From Undaria pinnatifida (lineage: Eukaryota; Sar; Phaeophyceae; Laminariales; Alariaceae): a DNA stretch of 64,000 bases. A program made the translations under genes and the position numbers. Where the stretch lies: assembly GCA_012845835.1 (NCBI GenBank), contig JABAKD010000023.1, positions 2,925,197 to 2,989,196 on the forward strand. The letters are read 5' to 3'. Under the pieces are notes generated by a model. That model was not told the DNA's origin. It did not search any database and was given only the letters and a program-made list of their open reading frames with translations. Positions 28,568 to 37,789 of this stretch are shown here, piece after piece. The number at the start of each line of letters is the position of its first letter. Position 1 is the first letter of the stretch.

Positions 28568-31141
28568 ATGGAGAGTGGCGGCCGCGCTTTGGGTCCAGCC
28601 TCGGGGGGCGCGGCGGCGACGTTGGCGGTTGATGGGGGGGTTGCGTCAACGGTCGGCGTTGACGGAGCGCCGACCGTACCCGCAGCCCGTGGAGTCCCGG
28701 GCGGGTTGCGGGGGCGGGCGTTGGAGGCGCTGGCGAGCGAAGGCGGCGTTGGGCGAGAGCGTGTACCTGTTGCTCCGGGATCCGTCATATTCGGAAATAG
28801 AGGTGACCACGGGGAGCGCGCGCGGGCGTGTACGGTAGTTTCGGCGCGCATTGTAGGAACAGGTGTTTCGGGCGCGCGCGGAGACACAGTTAATCATAGC
28901 GAACGTATGCGACTTTCGGGTTGTGGATGGGGGTGCGGGCACGGCTCGACCGACGGCGAGCGCGCGCACGCGCAGTTGGATTCGGCGGTTGAGGCGTGGC
29001 GCGTCGCGCAGGATAGCGTATTGCGGTCGGTATCGTCAACAGGTTCCGCGAATCTCGATGTGGTTGCCAGTGCGGGGTCGTCTCTTTTGCATGCTTGTGC
29101 CGGCAGTGTTAAATTGTTTACGTCCGCTGTCGGATCCGATCGCATTGCCCCTCATATTCATCCTCACATCGTTCGTCATTGGTTTGGTACCGTCAAGAAC
29201 TTCCCTCGTGTTGACCAGCTGCTCCGCGTCTTGGCACCGGGTTCCCCGGTGTGTGTTGCGCGGGGGGGTAATCTGGCTGCGGAGCTTGCATACGGTAACC
29301 ACCCGAGCGTCGCCCCCCATGCCGTTGCTGTTCACCAAAAGATATGTTCTGACGTTGGGCACGGTCGGGCTTTGGTGTTCAAGTTAAGTTCCGCCGCCGA
29401 TATTCCGGGTTTACGTGTTTCGCCATTGGCCGTCGTGCTTAAGCCTAAGTTTCGCATCATCCACGATCTCACATTTGCGCGCGCGGGCGGCCACTCCAGC
29501 GTTAACGACGATACCGATTTTTCCTCCGCCCCCTCCTGCGAGCTCGGTCATGTATTTCGGGATGTGTTGTTAAGGGTGTTGTTTTTGCGGCAGTTGCACG
29601 GTCCCACAGCTCGAATCGTCCTCTGCCGCGTTGACGTGAAAGACGCCTATCGTCAAGTTTTAGTTGACCCGGTAGGGGCGCCGGTGTTTGGGTACGCGAT
29701 GGGCGAATACGTAGTTGTGGATCTTCGCTTGCAATTCGGGTGGCGTAATAGTCCCGGGTTCTGGGGGCTAATGGCGTCTGCGCTGGAACATTCCCACTCC
29801 CACTCTACGTTTCAAAATGCGGCTGTTTCCCCACAAGGGGCGGCTGCCGTCGAACACGTGCGTCTTTCCCCGCCGCGGGGGGGTTCAGTGACGTCCCTCC
29901 CTCGCGATTGTCGAACCGTATCCGGTAGCGGCGGCTACGCCGGGAGTCGTTTTTTCGTGCGGTACTACGTAGACGATGGCATTCTTGTCGAGGTTCAGTG
30001 GTGGCCGGACGGTCGTCGCTGTATGCGGGCTGTGCAGTCATTGGCGTCGGACCATTTTCGCTTGTTGGGCGTACGTGGCGCGTCCGACCCTCCGCTGTTG
30101 TCCGCCAGCAAAATCACTAACTGGGACACGCGTCTCGAGGTGCTGGGCTGGTTGGTGGATACAGAGGCGCTTACGGTGACGGCACCGCCACATAAGCGCC
30201 TCAAGTTGCGCGTGCTTTTAGCGGAGTGGCCCTCGACTCGCAACCATGCTTCAGCGAAGCAGGTGTCGCAGTTGGCGGGCTTCCTCATGCACATCTCGTT
30301 TGCAGTTCGTCCCGGTTCTTTCTTCGTGCATCGTTTGTTGGCTTCGGTTGGGATGCCGCGCATCGCTGCCGGTGATCAATTCGCTGGCCGAATGGCCAAT
30401 CCGGGGCGGCGTGTGGCCCTTGGGCCCGAGTTCCATGCGGATCTCGAGTTCTGGCGGTGGTTTGTGGACAAAGGTCTTGACGCGCGCGGCGGGGTGCTGT
30501 CGGCGCCGATGTATAATTTGTTGGAGCACCCGGCACAACGTACGTTGTTCTCGGACGCGTCCAAAACCGCCGTCGGGGGATATTGTCTTGAAACCGGTGT
30601 TTACCGGCGCTATGGCTTCACAGCCCTGGAACAGTCGCGGTTTTGCGGCTCGAGTAAGTTCGTCCGCGGGGTGGACGACTTATCGATCAACGTGCTTGAA
30701 CTTTTGGGCATGGTTGTCTCGCTATTTTCCTTAGTGTCTTCGTGTGCCGATCGACCGTCAGCGACGGGAGATTGTGTTTTGCTGCGGGGAGACAACGAGG
30801 CCGCCGTGCATTGGGTGCGGCGGTGTCGGGGGGGGCTGGAACCGCGTTCCGGTGCCCTCATGCGTCTTCTCGGCGTTCTCGAAGTGTCATCCGGATGGCA
30901 TTTCGAGGCCACGCATGTGCGTGGTGTCCACAACGAGGCCGCCGATGGTATCTCTCGCTGGGATCGCGGCTCCGTTCTTGATAATTTGCGCGCCGTTCGT
31001 CCCAACATCCCGTGGCAGGTTCGGGAACTGGGGACCATCGGCATTTCTCTATGTACTTCGGTGTTGGCCTCGGACTCGTGCGGCACGCCGTTGCGGCCTC
31101 GACTGAACGAGCTTATTTGGGGCATTTTGGAGCATGGGTAG
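28568..31141 (+). CDS. Reverse transcriptase / RNase H polyprotein, YR retrotransposon copy 2
   Basis: The frame is open from 28484; the first ATG is at 28568 (MESGGRALG). A 200-residue Gly/Ala-rich leader precedes the RT. RT motifs are KFRIIHDLTFARAGG, VDVKDAYRQVLVDP (motif A Asp), FGWRNSPGFWG (motif B) and RYYVDDGILV (motif C, YVDD). The connection region holds LGWLVDTEALTV. The RNase H follows with FSDASKTAVGG (Asp), INVLELLG (Glu), LRGDNEAAVHWV (Asp) and HVRGVHNEAADGISR (last Asp), so its acidic set is complete. The order RT-RNase H without an integrase or protease is that of DIRS-superfamily elements. It acts in copying element RNA to cDNA. The 3' end overlaps the recombinase frame by about 90 bases. 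Confidence 0.92.
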   Translation: MESGGRALGPASGGAAATLAVDGGVASTVGVDGAPTVPAARGVPGGLRGRALEALASEGGVGRERVPVAPGSVIFGNRGDHGERARACTVVSARIVGTGVSGARGDTVNHSERMRLSGCGWGCGHGSTDGERAHAQLDSAVEAWRVAQDSVLRSVSSTGSANLDVVASAGSSLLHACAGSVKLFTSAVGSDRIAPHIHPHIVRHWFGTVKNFPRVDQLLRVLAPGSPVCVARGGNLAAELAYGNHPSVAPHAVAVHQKICSDVGHGRALVFKLSSAADIPGLRVSPLAVVLKPKFRIIHDLTFARAGGHSSVNDDTDFSSAPSCELGHVFRDVLLRVLFLRQLHGPTARIVLCRVDVKDAYRQVLVDPVGAPVFGYAMGEYVVVDLRLQFGWRNSPGFWGLMASALEHSHSHSTFQNAAVSPQGAAAVEHVRLSPPRGGSVTSLPRDCRTVSGSGGYAGSRFFVRYYVDDGILVEVQWWPDGRRCMRAVQSLASDHFRLLGVRGASDPPLLSASKITNWDTRLEVLGWLVDTEALTVTAPPHKRLKLRVLLAEWPSTRNHASAKQVSQLAGFLMHISFAVRPGSFFVHRLLASVGMPRIAAGDQFAGRMANPGRRVALGPEFHADLEFWRWFVDKGLDARGGVLSAPMYNLLEHPAQRTLFSDASKTAVGGYCLETGVYRRYGFTALEQSRFCGSSKFVRGVDDLSINVLELLGMVVSLFSLVSSCADRPSATGDCVLLRGDNEAAVHWVRRCRGGLEPRSGALMRLLGVLEVSSGWHFEATHVRGVHNEAADGISRWDRGSVLDNLRAVRPNIPWQVRELGTIGISLCTSVLASDSCGTPLRPRLNELIWGILEHG

Positions 31142-32169
31142 ACTTTCGGGTACGTTCTGGTGTTCCCGTATTTCTTGATCGCGGCATTGACGATATGACT
31201 AACGTGTGGCATTTGTTCGAATACGTAGCATACGCGTTCGCTACGAAGAAATTGCGCTCGGCGACTATCGAAAGCCATTTGTCGGCCATCAAGTTTTTTC
31301 ATCGCATTTCACGCGGTTTCGAGCTCGACACTACTCACCCCGTCATCGCGAGCGCCCTCAAAGGTGCGGCGCGCTCGCATGCCGAAGTGGGTAATCAGGC
31401 GACCGTGCGTCGGCCAGTGTCATGGGCTATGTTGCTTGCTGGCGAAACTTTAATCCCTGCCTGGCGTAACGGGGGACGCGTGTTGTGGCTTGCGTTGTGT
31501 GCGTCGTTTTGTTTTTTGACCCGCGCGTCCGAAATGTTCGCGGAAACCCGGTCGCGCATCCACGAAACGTATTGTTTACGGCGGGCAGACGTGGCTTTCT
31601 TTCGCGGTCGGGTACAGTTGGGGGTGGCGCAATGGTCAACGGCCGACCGCGTCGAGGTTCGATTCCGTGGGTCTAAGGGCGACCAGTTGCGAAAAGGGGC
31701 GGTTATTTCGCGCGTTCGGGTTGGTTCACCAAGGCCCGTAGGGGCTGGTGGCGGTGCTGTCGATCTTATGCTCGAGTTGATGTCTTGTTATTTGTTTTTG
31801 CCCTCGTCGGCGCCCCTCGTAGCGTACGGCAGTGGTGGTGGTACATGGTCTATGTGGACGAAACAACAAGCGACGGTAGCCCTGCGAGAAGTGGTTGCGT
31901 TGGCGGGCGTGCGGGCGGATGAGTACGCCTTGCACTCCCTTAGGATTGGGGGCGCAACGCACTTATCGGCAGGGGGTGCCTCCCCAGAGACGTTGCAACG
32001 GGAGGGTCGGTGGGCGTCTGATGCTTATAAGGCGTACGTTCGTAGCCACGGGAAGGATGCCAGCCGGGTAGCAAATTTAATGGCCCAGGAGGGGATGGGT
32101 AACGGGATCCAGCCGGGGCAGGGTACGGATTGGGGGCAAGTTAACCCCATTCCAAAGCTGGAGGGATAG
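31051..32169 (+). CDS. Tyrosine recombinase (integrase), YR retrotransposon copy 2
   Basis: From the ATG at 31051 the frame gives 372 residues; it is open further upstream in the RT overlap. The N-terminal core-binding part includes FEYVAYAFATKKLRSATIES and LSAIKFFHRISRGFELD. Catalytic residues are visible: Arg in FLTRASEMFAETR, HSLRIGGATHLS (His-x-x-Arg), a Trp in EGRWASDAY replacing the third His, and the nucleophile Tyr in SDAYKAYVRS. These are the R-H-R-W-Y positions of the phage-integrase family. The enzyme would recombine the circular cDNA with a short target core. The reading frame differs from the RT, so expression needs internal initiation, frameshifting or a spliced RNA. Confidence 0.92.
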   Translation: MYFGVGLGLVRHAVAASTERAYLGHFGAWVDFRVRSGVPVFLDRGIDDMTNVWHLFEYVAYAFATKKLRSATIESHLSAIKFFHRISRGFELDTTHPVIASALKGAARSHAEVGNQATVRRPVSWAMLLAGETLIPAWRNGGRVLWLALCASFCFLTRASEMFAETRSRIHETYCLRRADVAFFRGRVQLGVAQWSTADRVEVRFRGSKGDQLRKGAVISRVRVGSPRPVGAGGGAVDLMLELMSCYLFLPSSAPLVAYGSGGGTWSMWTKQQATVALREVVALAGVRADEYALHSLRIGGATHLSAGGASPETLQREGRWASDAYKAYVRSHGKDASRVANLMAQEGMGNGIQPGQGTDWGQVNPIPKLEG

Positions 32170-32323
32170 AAGTCGACGTAACTATTTCAGCTGGTACGCA
32201 GCCTCATCATTTGTGCCAAGCGGATAGAAAGAAGTTGGATCTTGACGTGCGCACCCTAGGGGTACAGCAAAGGGGGTAGGGAAGGGACGCAATGCGTCCG
32301 TAAGCTGAGCCAAATACCATTAT

Positions 32324-32503
32324 TGGAGGCTGGCGTCGAAAGCTCGACAGTGCCAGTTGGGATGGAACTTGACTTAGGGTTACGGACGATAGCGTGGGGT
32401 TGCTGTTGGAGCAGCCCCGGGGGCCTGTCCCTCTCTCCGCCCCCCCGTGCTCCGAGGGGGGGGTGCGCAATAATATGATACAACTTCGAAAGCAAAATAC
32501 AAA
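32324..32503 (+). repeat. B1 repeat of copy 2
   Basis: GGAGGCTGGCGTCGAAAGCT to AAAGCAAAATACAAA, directly followed by A2. It differs from B2 by a 4-base CTGG insertion and a few substitutions. Confidence 0.9.
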
Positions 32504-32736
32504 GCGTATTATTATCGAGGCACGAGAAAATAAGGGTTTTGTATGTACGGAAGAAGTTTGGGGTTACTGCACGTTGACCAATGAGATCAACGCGGGTGGT
32601 TACTTGTACTTGTCCTGGTATAGCAAAGGGAACCTTGGATCAGTTTGTCGTGTTGCTGATTAGCAAGCGAAGCACGCAGAGAAGAGAGGAGCATCGTCAG
32701 CAAGACAAGGTCAAGGTGTGATAGACTGGCTGATTT
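32503..32736 (+). repeat. A2 repeat of copy 2
   Basis: A second copy of A1, joined to B1 without a gap. The B1/A2 junction corresponds to the joined ends of a circular intermediate. Confidence 0.9.
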
Positions 32737-33370
32737 CCCACCCACCCGCCCGTGCTTTTGAGGGCGTCAGTGGAAGGGGACTGAGACGGTCGCAGCAACG
32801 CGGGAGAGTGTTCGTTGCTGTTAGATACACGTAACTAGGGGGCGGTATCCAGCCGCCCGGGTGTCGTAGATTGCGCGTTTAATTTTTATTTACGTGTGGT
32901 GCTCAGGAGTCCTGTTTGTGTCATCAGAGTAGCGCGCGCACGTCTCCAAGCTGGAGGTGCGCCCTTCCTATTTTTTTTATTTTTTTCTCCTTCGGGGAGC
33001 TGCATTGTGCAATGCAGGCGTTGGTGCGATGTCGGTTTGCTACCGTGATTCGCGAACATGCACGCATGTCTCCACGCTGGAGGTGCGTCCATTCTTCCCC
33101 GTATGGAATTTGCACTATGCTGTGCAGATGTGGTGTGATGACGAATGCTAATGAGCAGGCGCAGTGGTTTGGTCCCACACTTAGCTCGGTATTGGCGCAA
33201 TCTCAAACTGCAGGAGAGAGTTTGTCCGTAATAGTGCGTCTTGGGCCGTGAATTACATATGTATACGGGCGTCATTTATATATTATGGTACTCCTTTAGT
33301 ATATGATATTGGCGTTACATGTGCCCGTTTGTGTTTGTGCTGAGTACCATGTTTATTTTGAGTCTCTCAG
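32737..33370 (+). other. Spacer between A2 and B2 of copy 2
   Basis: No domain. CCCACCCGCCCGTGCTTTTG at its start is shared with copy 1. Two diverged versions of a CATGTCTCCACGCTGGAGGTGCG-type phrase (about 32938 and 33064) form a short internal repeat with CCTCCTTCGGGGAGC-like hairpins between. Confidence 0.5.
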
Positions 33371-33554
33371 TGGAGGCTGGCTGGCGTCGAAAGCTCGACA
33401 GTGCCAGTTGGGATGGAACTGGACTCAGGGTTACGGACGATAGCGTGGGGTTGCTGTTGGAGCAGCCCCGGGGGCCTGTCCCTCTCTCCGCCCCCCCGTG
33501 CTCCGAGGGGAGGGTGCGCAATAATATGATACAACTTCGAAAGCAAAATACAAA
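33371..33554 (+). repeat. B2 repeat, right end of copy 2
   Basis: A second copy of B1, ending AAGCAAAATACAAA. Flanking DNA (CTGATATTTATAA) follows. No target-site duplication is seen, as expected for YR elements. Confidence 0.9.
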
Positions 33555-33570
33555 CTGATATTTATAAGGG

Positions 33571-34075
33571 TAATGCTATTCATTTGCTACACCGGTGTCG
33601 CAAACAGTTATTTGCGATGCACGGTGTCGCAATTGAACCCTTTCGGCGACACCGCGCTGCGTTCGCGGCAGACACCCCAGATTGTCTCCAAACAGCCTAA
33701 GGTGTGTCGGCATGGCGTGATGCTAATATCGAAGCTATTGCTCAGCCAAAACGGGCCAGTACTCCAGGAGATATGTGGTATCTTGGGGCAACCGACCAAT
33801 GTTCAGACCGTGCAAATAAGCCCCTTATTTGCGACACCCCGCTGTGTTCTCGGCAGACAACTCAGATTGACTCCTAGTTACCAAGGGTGTGTTGGCATGG
33901 CGTAAGGCTACCATCGAAGCTATCGCGCAGCCAAAACGGGCCAGTACTCGAGGAGGTACGTCGTATCTTGGGCAACCGAAAAATGTTCAGACCGTGTCGC
34001 AAATAAACCCCTCTTTGCGACAACGGGATGTACTCGCGGCAGACCACCAAGATTGACTCCTAACTACCATAGGTT
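33571..34075 (+). repeat. 182-bp tandem units, left arm of the foldback-like element
   Basis: Each unit contains CCAAAACGGGCCAGTACTCG, then CAACCGAAAAATGTTCAGAC, GTGTCGCAAATAA and GCGGCAGACACCCCAGATTG. The units are diverged from each other. Confidence 0.8.
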
Positions 34076-34082
34076 GTTGTTG

Positions 34083-34855
34083 TTGTCGTTGTTCTCACAA
34101 TAACTCGCATAATCAAGTATGTGGTCACAAGACAGGGTCCAGTCACTCTGGAGCTGAGGAATACCCCAGGGAAAACACACACACAACCCAAGGTGGTACA
34201 CGCATATTATATCACAGCTGATGCAATTCATGCCTCCACCAGAAACATAAGATAATGTAGGTGTCGCTAAAACGAGCGACAACAGCTGATAGATGTAACT
34301 GTCGTCAGACGTGTGCGTCCACGGGCCATTGGTTGGTGTGATTGCGAGGGGCACCACGTTTGACATGCAATCGATTGGTCGTGCATCTGCAGCAGAGGAG
34401 GAAATCATTGGTTTCCTTAGGCGGCGTTGTAGACGCCCATGCCCGTGTACCTTACCCTCGTGCTCTGTTATGGCGTGTGTTGTCTGCTGTGCGTGTGGTG
34501 CTGACTGCTGTGCGACCGCTGTGCGTGTTGGCGGTCGCTGGTGTGCTCTGTGTGCTCGTGTGTCCCGCTGTGCTGCTGTGCTGTTTATTTATTTTTTTAA
34601 AATGTGGTCCGCCACCACAGTACTCATTTTTCTAGTGACCTAGTCTAAATTCAAGTCAAAGCGTACAAACACACAAACACACGAACTTTTTTTTTCGAGT
34701 AGAGCGCTATTACGGGGGGACCGCAGGTGGGAAATATTAATAGAAACTCGCTTCGCTCGAATAAATGTGAAATCGGGAGTCAGTCTACGATATGCCAGGT
34801 CCATGCCGGTGCATACGTCTCATTACTCACGCCTGGAGAAACCAACTATGTATGT
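34083..34855 (+). repeat. Family F repeat split by a 500-bp insertion
   Basis: Family F runs to CCACCAGAAACATAA at about 34247 and resumes at AATCGGGAGTCAGTCTACGA at about 34769. In the intact copy (25130) these two points are only a few bases apart. The insert (about 34248-34768) has a 110-codon open frame without a known domain, a GTGCTGTGTGT-rich part and no clear inverted ends. Confidence 0.65.
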
Positions 34856-35040
34856 CGGCATGGCGTAAGGCTGCCACTGAAGCTTTTGCTCAGCCAAAAC
34901 GAGCCAGTACTCGAGGAGATGTGTGGTACCTTGGTGCAACCAAAAAAGGTCCAGAATGGTTGCGAACATGAGCCTTATTTACGACATCGCACGACGTTCG
35001 TCGCGCGCGCCCCGCTTAGACCAGGACTACGACGGAATTG
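34828..35040 (+). repeat. Further 182-bp unit in the foldback-like element
   Basis: GTCGGCATGGCGTAAGGCTG, GAGCCAGTACTCGAGGAGAT and a diverged GACATCGCACGACGTTCG are recognisable. It lies in the same direction as the left arm. Confidence 0.65.
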
Positions 35041-35734
35041 TTAGCGTGAGGTGCGGCTGACCAAATCGCCCAAATTCCACGAGTAGACAGTAGGCAGGTG
35101 AGCAAGTGAGCACAGCCTACATATGCACAAGGCCATCGAAGCTAAAGCTTTTTGAGTGTTCTGCATCATGTACGCGGTACGAGTTTTCCCCGGCAAAATC
35201 GCACCTGTTCTAGCACCAGCAGCAGTACGAGTACTCAGTATCCGTGATCTAGTTCTGTCATACACCTTGTACTATTATTAATGGGGCCTTATTTATAGTT
35301 ATTGGTACGGCCATATTGTTACCGATATTGAATCCAATCGAGAGCTGTTCTCTTTTGCTTGTGTTTTTTTTGTGAAGTCGCAGTTGGAGTTGGTGCTTGC
35401 GGAAGCGAGCAGCCCTATACTCCTCCGCTCGGGACGATGAAACCTACATTCGTCTCAACATACACCACTGTACCGAGTGCACCTATCTGGGTTTTGTCTG
35501 GGTCTTGCTGAGATCGCGAGGAATGACGCACATCATAACAACCTAGTTGAACGCGGGGTAGATGTGGAGTACGTTGTTGTACATAAGTTCCCGATTTTGA
35601 TTTTAAATAGTAGTGCTGAAACTCACGAAAACCCGCGTCCGACTGCACGACGAGTTCAATGTAAACGACAAGAGTCACCGACTATAATAAACAACATGAG
35701 TTCGGCTTCGTGTTCGTCCACATTTGTAATTTGA
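35041..35734. other. Central part of the foldback-like element, no gene recognised
   Basis: Short frames on both strands only; none shows a motif. It is AT-rich at about 35270-35360. Confidence 0.3.
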
Positions 35735-36088
35735 GGCTGAGCGATAGCTTCGATGGTAGCCTTACGCCATGCCGACACACCCTAGGTAGCAAGGAGTCAA
35801 TCTGGGGTGTCTGCCTCCAACGCAGCGTGGTGTCGCAAACGGTCTGAACATTGGTCGGGTGCCCCAGGATACCACAAATCTCCTCGAGTACAGGCCCGTT
35901 TTAGCTGAGCGAAAGCTTTAATGGTAGCCTTACGCCATGTCGACACACCCCCTAAGTAGTTTGGAGACAATCTGGAGTGTTTGCCGCGAACGCACAGCGC
36001 GGTGTCGCAAATAAGTGGCTTATTTGCGACACATCGTGTAACAAATAACTATTTGCGACACCGGTGTCGCAAATTGCATTGCCCAAAC
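35735..36088 (-). repeat. 182-bp units, right arm of the foldback-like element
   Basis: Two reversed units: GGTAGCCTTACGCCATGCCG at about 35755 and again, as GGTAGCCTTACGCCATGTCG, at about 35922. It ends with the perfect 22-bp palindrome TTTGCGACACCGG/TGTCGCAAA. Confidence 0.8.
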
Positions 36089-36089
36089 G

Positions 36090-36750
36090 ACTTACCCCAG
36101 GATATACATGATAAACTGATGCATTCTTTCCAAAACCGTCACATTTATCCCCTTAAAATAATGTATAGTTTCCACGCACAGATTGAGCTGCCCCACACGC
36201 CCCACCCCCGCCCCAACCCCCCCCCTATGATAAACTGGTGCATATATAGACTATATACTTGTATATATTTGTTTTTTTTTCCCTCAAAACCGTCAGATTT
36301 ATCCCCTTAAGAGGATTTATAGCTTACACGCACAAATTTCCCGCCGGTCCGCCCCTCCCCCCCCCCCCCCCCCCCCCCCTCCCCCCCCATCCAACCCCGT
36401 TCGCCCTTTTGAAAATAACCAGGCCCCCACGTCCTCCAGAACTCCGCCCCCCCCTAACCGTTTATTCGACTTACAGGATTCACTTGATAAACGGATACAT
36501 TTCCCTCCACACACAGCTGTCAGATTTTGTCCCCCCTCAGAAACGGGTTTTATAGTTTCCGCGCACAGACTGACTAACATCACACCCTGTTGACCCTGAT
36601 AGCTACACTGTAGTTGTAAGGGGAGTCGCCGACCTATCCTTAAGGAGGACGTACAACTCGTAAAACGCGCGATCGGAGTATCACACACAGCTTGCAAAGA
36701 TGAGTTTCGACGAAATCTTCGGTCTCACAGCTGGAGTGTATTTTCATATT
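36090..36750 (+). repeat. Family A repeat, long form with partial duplication
   Basis: Two modules starting ATAAACTGATGCAT/ATAAACTGGTGCAT and CCGTCA(C/G)ATTTATCCCC precede a C-run at about 36355-36379. The full core follows, ending CACAGCTGGAGTGTATTTTC. Confidence 0.85.
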
Positions 36751-36774
36751 TAATACCCGGTAATACATAAGGGC

Positions 36775-37110
36775 TCCGCTCCGAAGGCGGCTGACGCCGC
36801 CCGCTACGCTCGCGAAAGGAAAATTTCAACTAACAATTGTGAAGAGGGCAGAAAGAAGAGGCGCGTGATTTAGTGCAACTAGCGATTTGATAATGCCAAG
36901 AGATACTTGTCCGGGGCCGATTGCCATGTCTGTGCTGTGCTGTCTGTTGGCGATGTCACGTTCTGATCGGATGTCACGTTCTGATCGGCATTGTGGTACG
37001 GGTGTATTTGCGAAGAGAATATCGTGTAGAGGACCGAGATGAAGAACAAAACAAACAACAAGAAAGCAAAAAGACGAGAACACACACGAACCAACGGTAC
37101 CTGGTGCATG
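36775..37110 (+). repeat. Family E GC-rich repeat, copy 1
   Basis: It starts GGGCTCCGCT, then GGCTGACGCCGCCCGCTACG and CTCGCGAAAGGAAA. It continues with CAATTGTGAAGAGGGCAGAA and GTCACGTTCTGATCGG (present twice, 14 bp apart). It is similar to 37440-37760 and, reversed, 56990-57265. Confidence 0.7.
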
Positions 37111-37439
37111 GTACTTCGCCCAATACCTCTGGTGGTACTCTGTGCTGGTTTGTGCTTGTATTAAAGCCTGATTGGGATATTATTTGTGGTTTGTAAAACC
37201 GTAAAGCATCTTCCTAGATGCGGCGGAACCAGGTTGGTCCCCCGAGAGATAAGGATGAAATTGTATGTGGCCTTCAATCTGTCATGATCGGGATCACCAC
37301 GTGGCTGGGGAGGAAAAGCCCCACAGCCGCACTTCAAAACTCTACTCTACTTGTCTTCCCAGCCCGATGGCTCTCCGGATTACGTAACTTCTGTCTCCGG
37401 CAATTGACCTACCACCCGTGTACGTGGATGGTCAAACAC
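37111..37439. other. Intergenic between family E copies
   Basis: No gene is recognised. A short hairpin GCATCTTCCTAGATGC lies at about 37205. Confidence 0.3.
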
Positions 37440-37760
37440 TCTGTGTGGTTATAAAGAAAGCACGGGGCTCTGCTTCGCAAGGCTGCTGACGCCGCCCTCT
37501 ACGCTCGCGCAAGGATGACTGCAGGTAACTGAAACATGTAAATAAATAGGGCACGATGAAGAGGCCCGTGATTATTTGGTGCGAATGGCGAGTTCTTAAT
37601 AATGCCAGGAGGTGTCTGCGCAGAGCTAATTGCCAAGCGCTGTACTGTGTGCTTGTTGATGTCACGTTCTGAACGACAGTACGTGCGATGATTGCCGGGG
37701 GGGGGGGGGGGGGGGGGGGGCATGGGGAGCGAGAGAGGAAAATCAACTGAAGAAAGCCAA
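37440..37760 (+). repeat. Family E repeat, copy 2, with G-run
   Basis: GGGGCTCTGCTTCGCAAGGC, TGACGCCGCCCTCTACGCTC, CAATTGCCAAGCGCTGTACT shifted by one base, and GATGTCACGTTCTGAACGAC. A G-run of about 22 bases lies at 37699-37720. Confidence 0.7.
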
Positions 37761-37789
37761 AAGACGAGTACGCAAAACACGTAGTAAAC

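Larger units (their letters stand above)
27029..33554 (+). mobile_element. Complete YR (DIRS-superfamily) retrotransposon, copy 2, split direct repeats
   Basis: The order is A1 (27029-27262), gag-like ORF, RT/RNase H ORF, overlapping tyrosine recombinase ORF, B1 (32324-32503), A2 (32503-32736), spacer, B2 (33371-33554). B1 abuts A2 directly. This A1-ORFs-B1-A2-B2 plan is the split direct repeat plan of PAT/Ngaro-type YR retrotransposons, which integrate as circular cDNA without target duplication. A1 and A2 look identical by eye over 234 bases, and all three ORFs are open. This points to recent insertion and possible activity. Confidence 0.9.
33571..36088. mobile_element. Foldback-like element with terminal and subterminal inverted repeats
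   Basis: The left end GGGTAATGC, then ACACCGGTGTCGCAAA, is mirrored by the right end TTTGCGACACCGGTGTCGCA, then GCATTGCCC. Inside the left arm a 182-bp unit repeats (GGCATGGCGT at 33711 and 33893, again at 34856). The right arm (35735-36088) holds the same units reversed. The middle carries an interrupted family F copy and unrelated sequence. A transposase was not found. Confidence 0.55.

Noticed and set aside
27223-28887. Long minus-strand frames opposite the gag and RT leader
   Set aside because: High GC makes antisense frames long. The plus strand carries the real domains.
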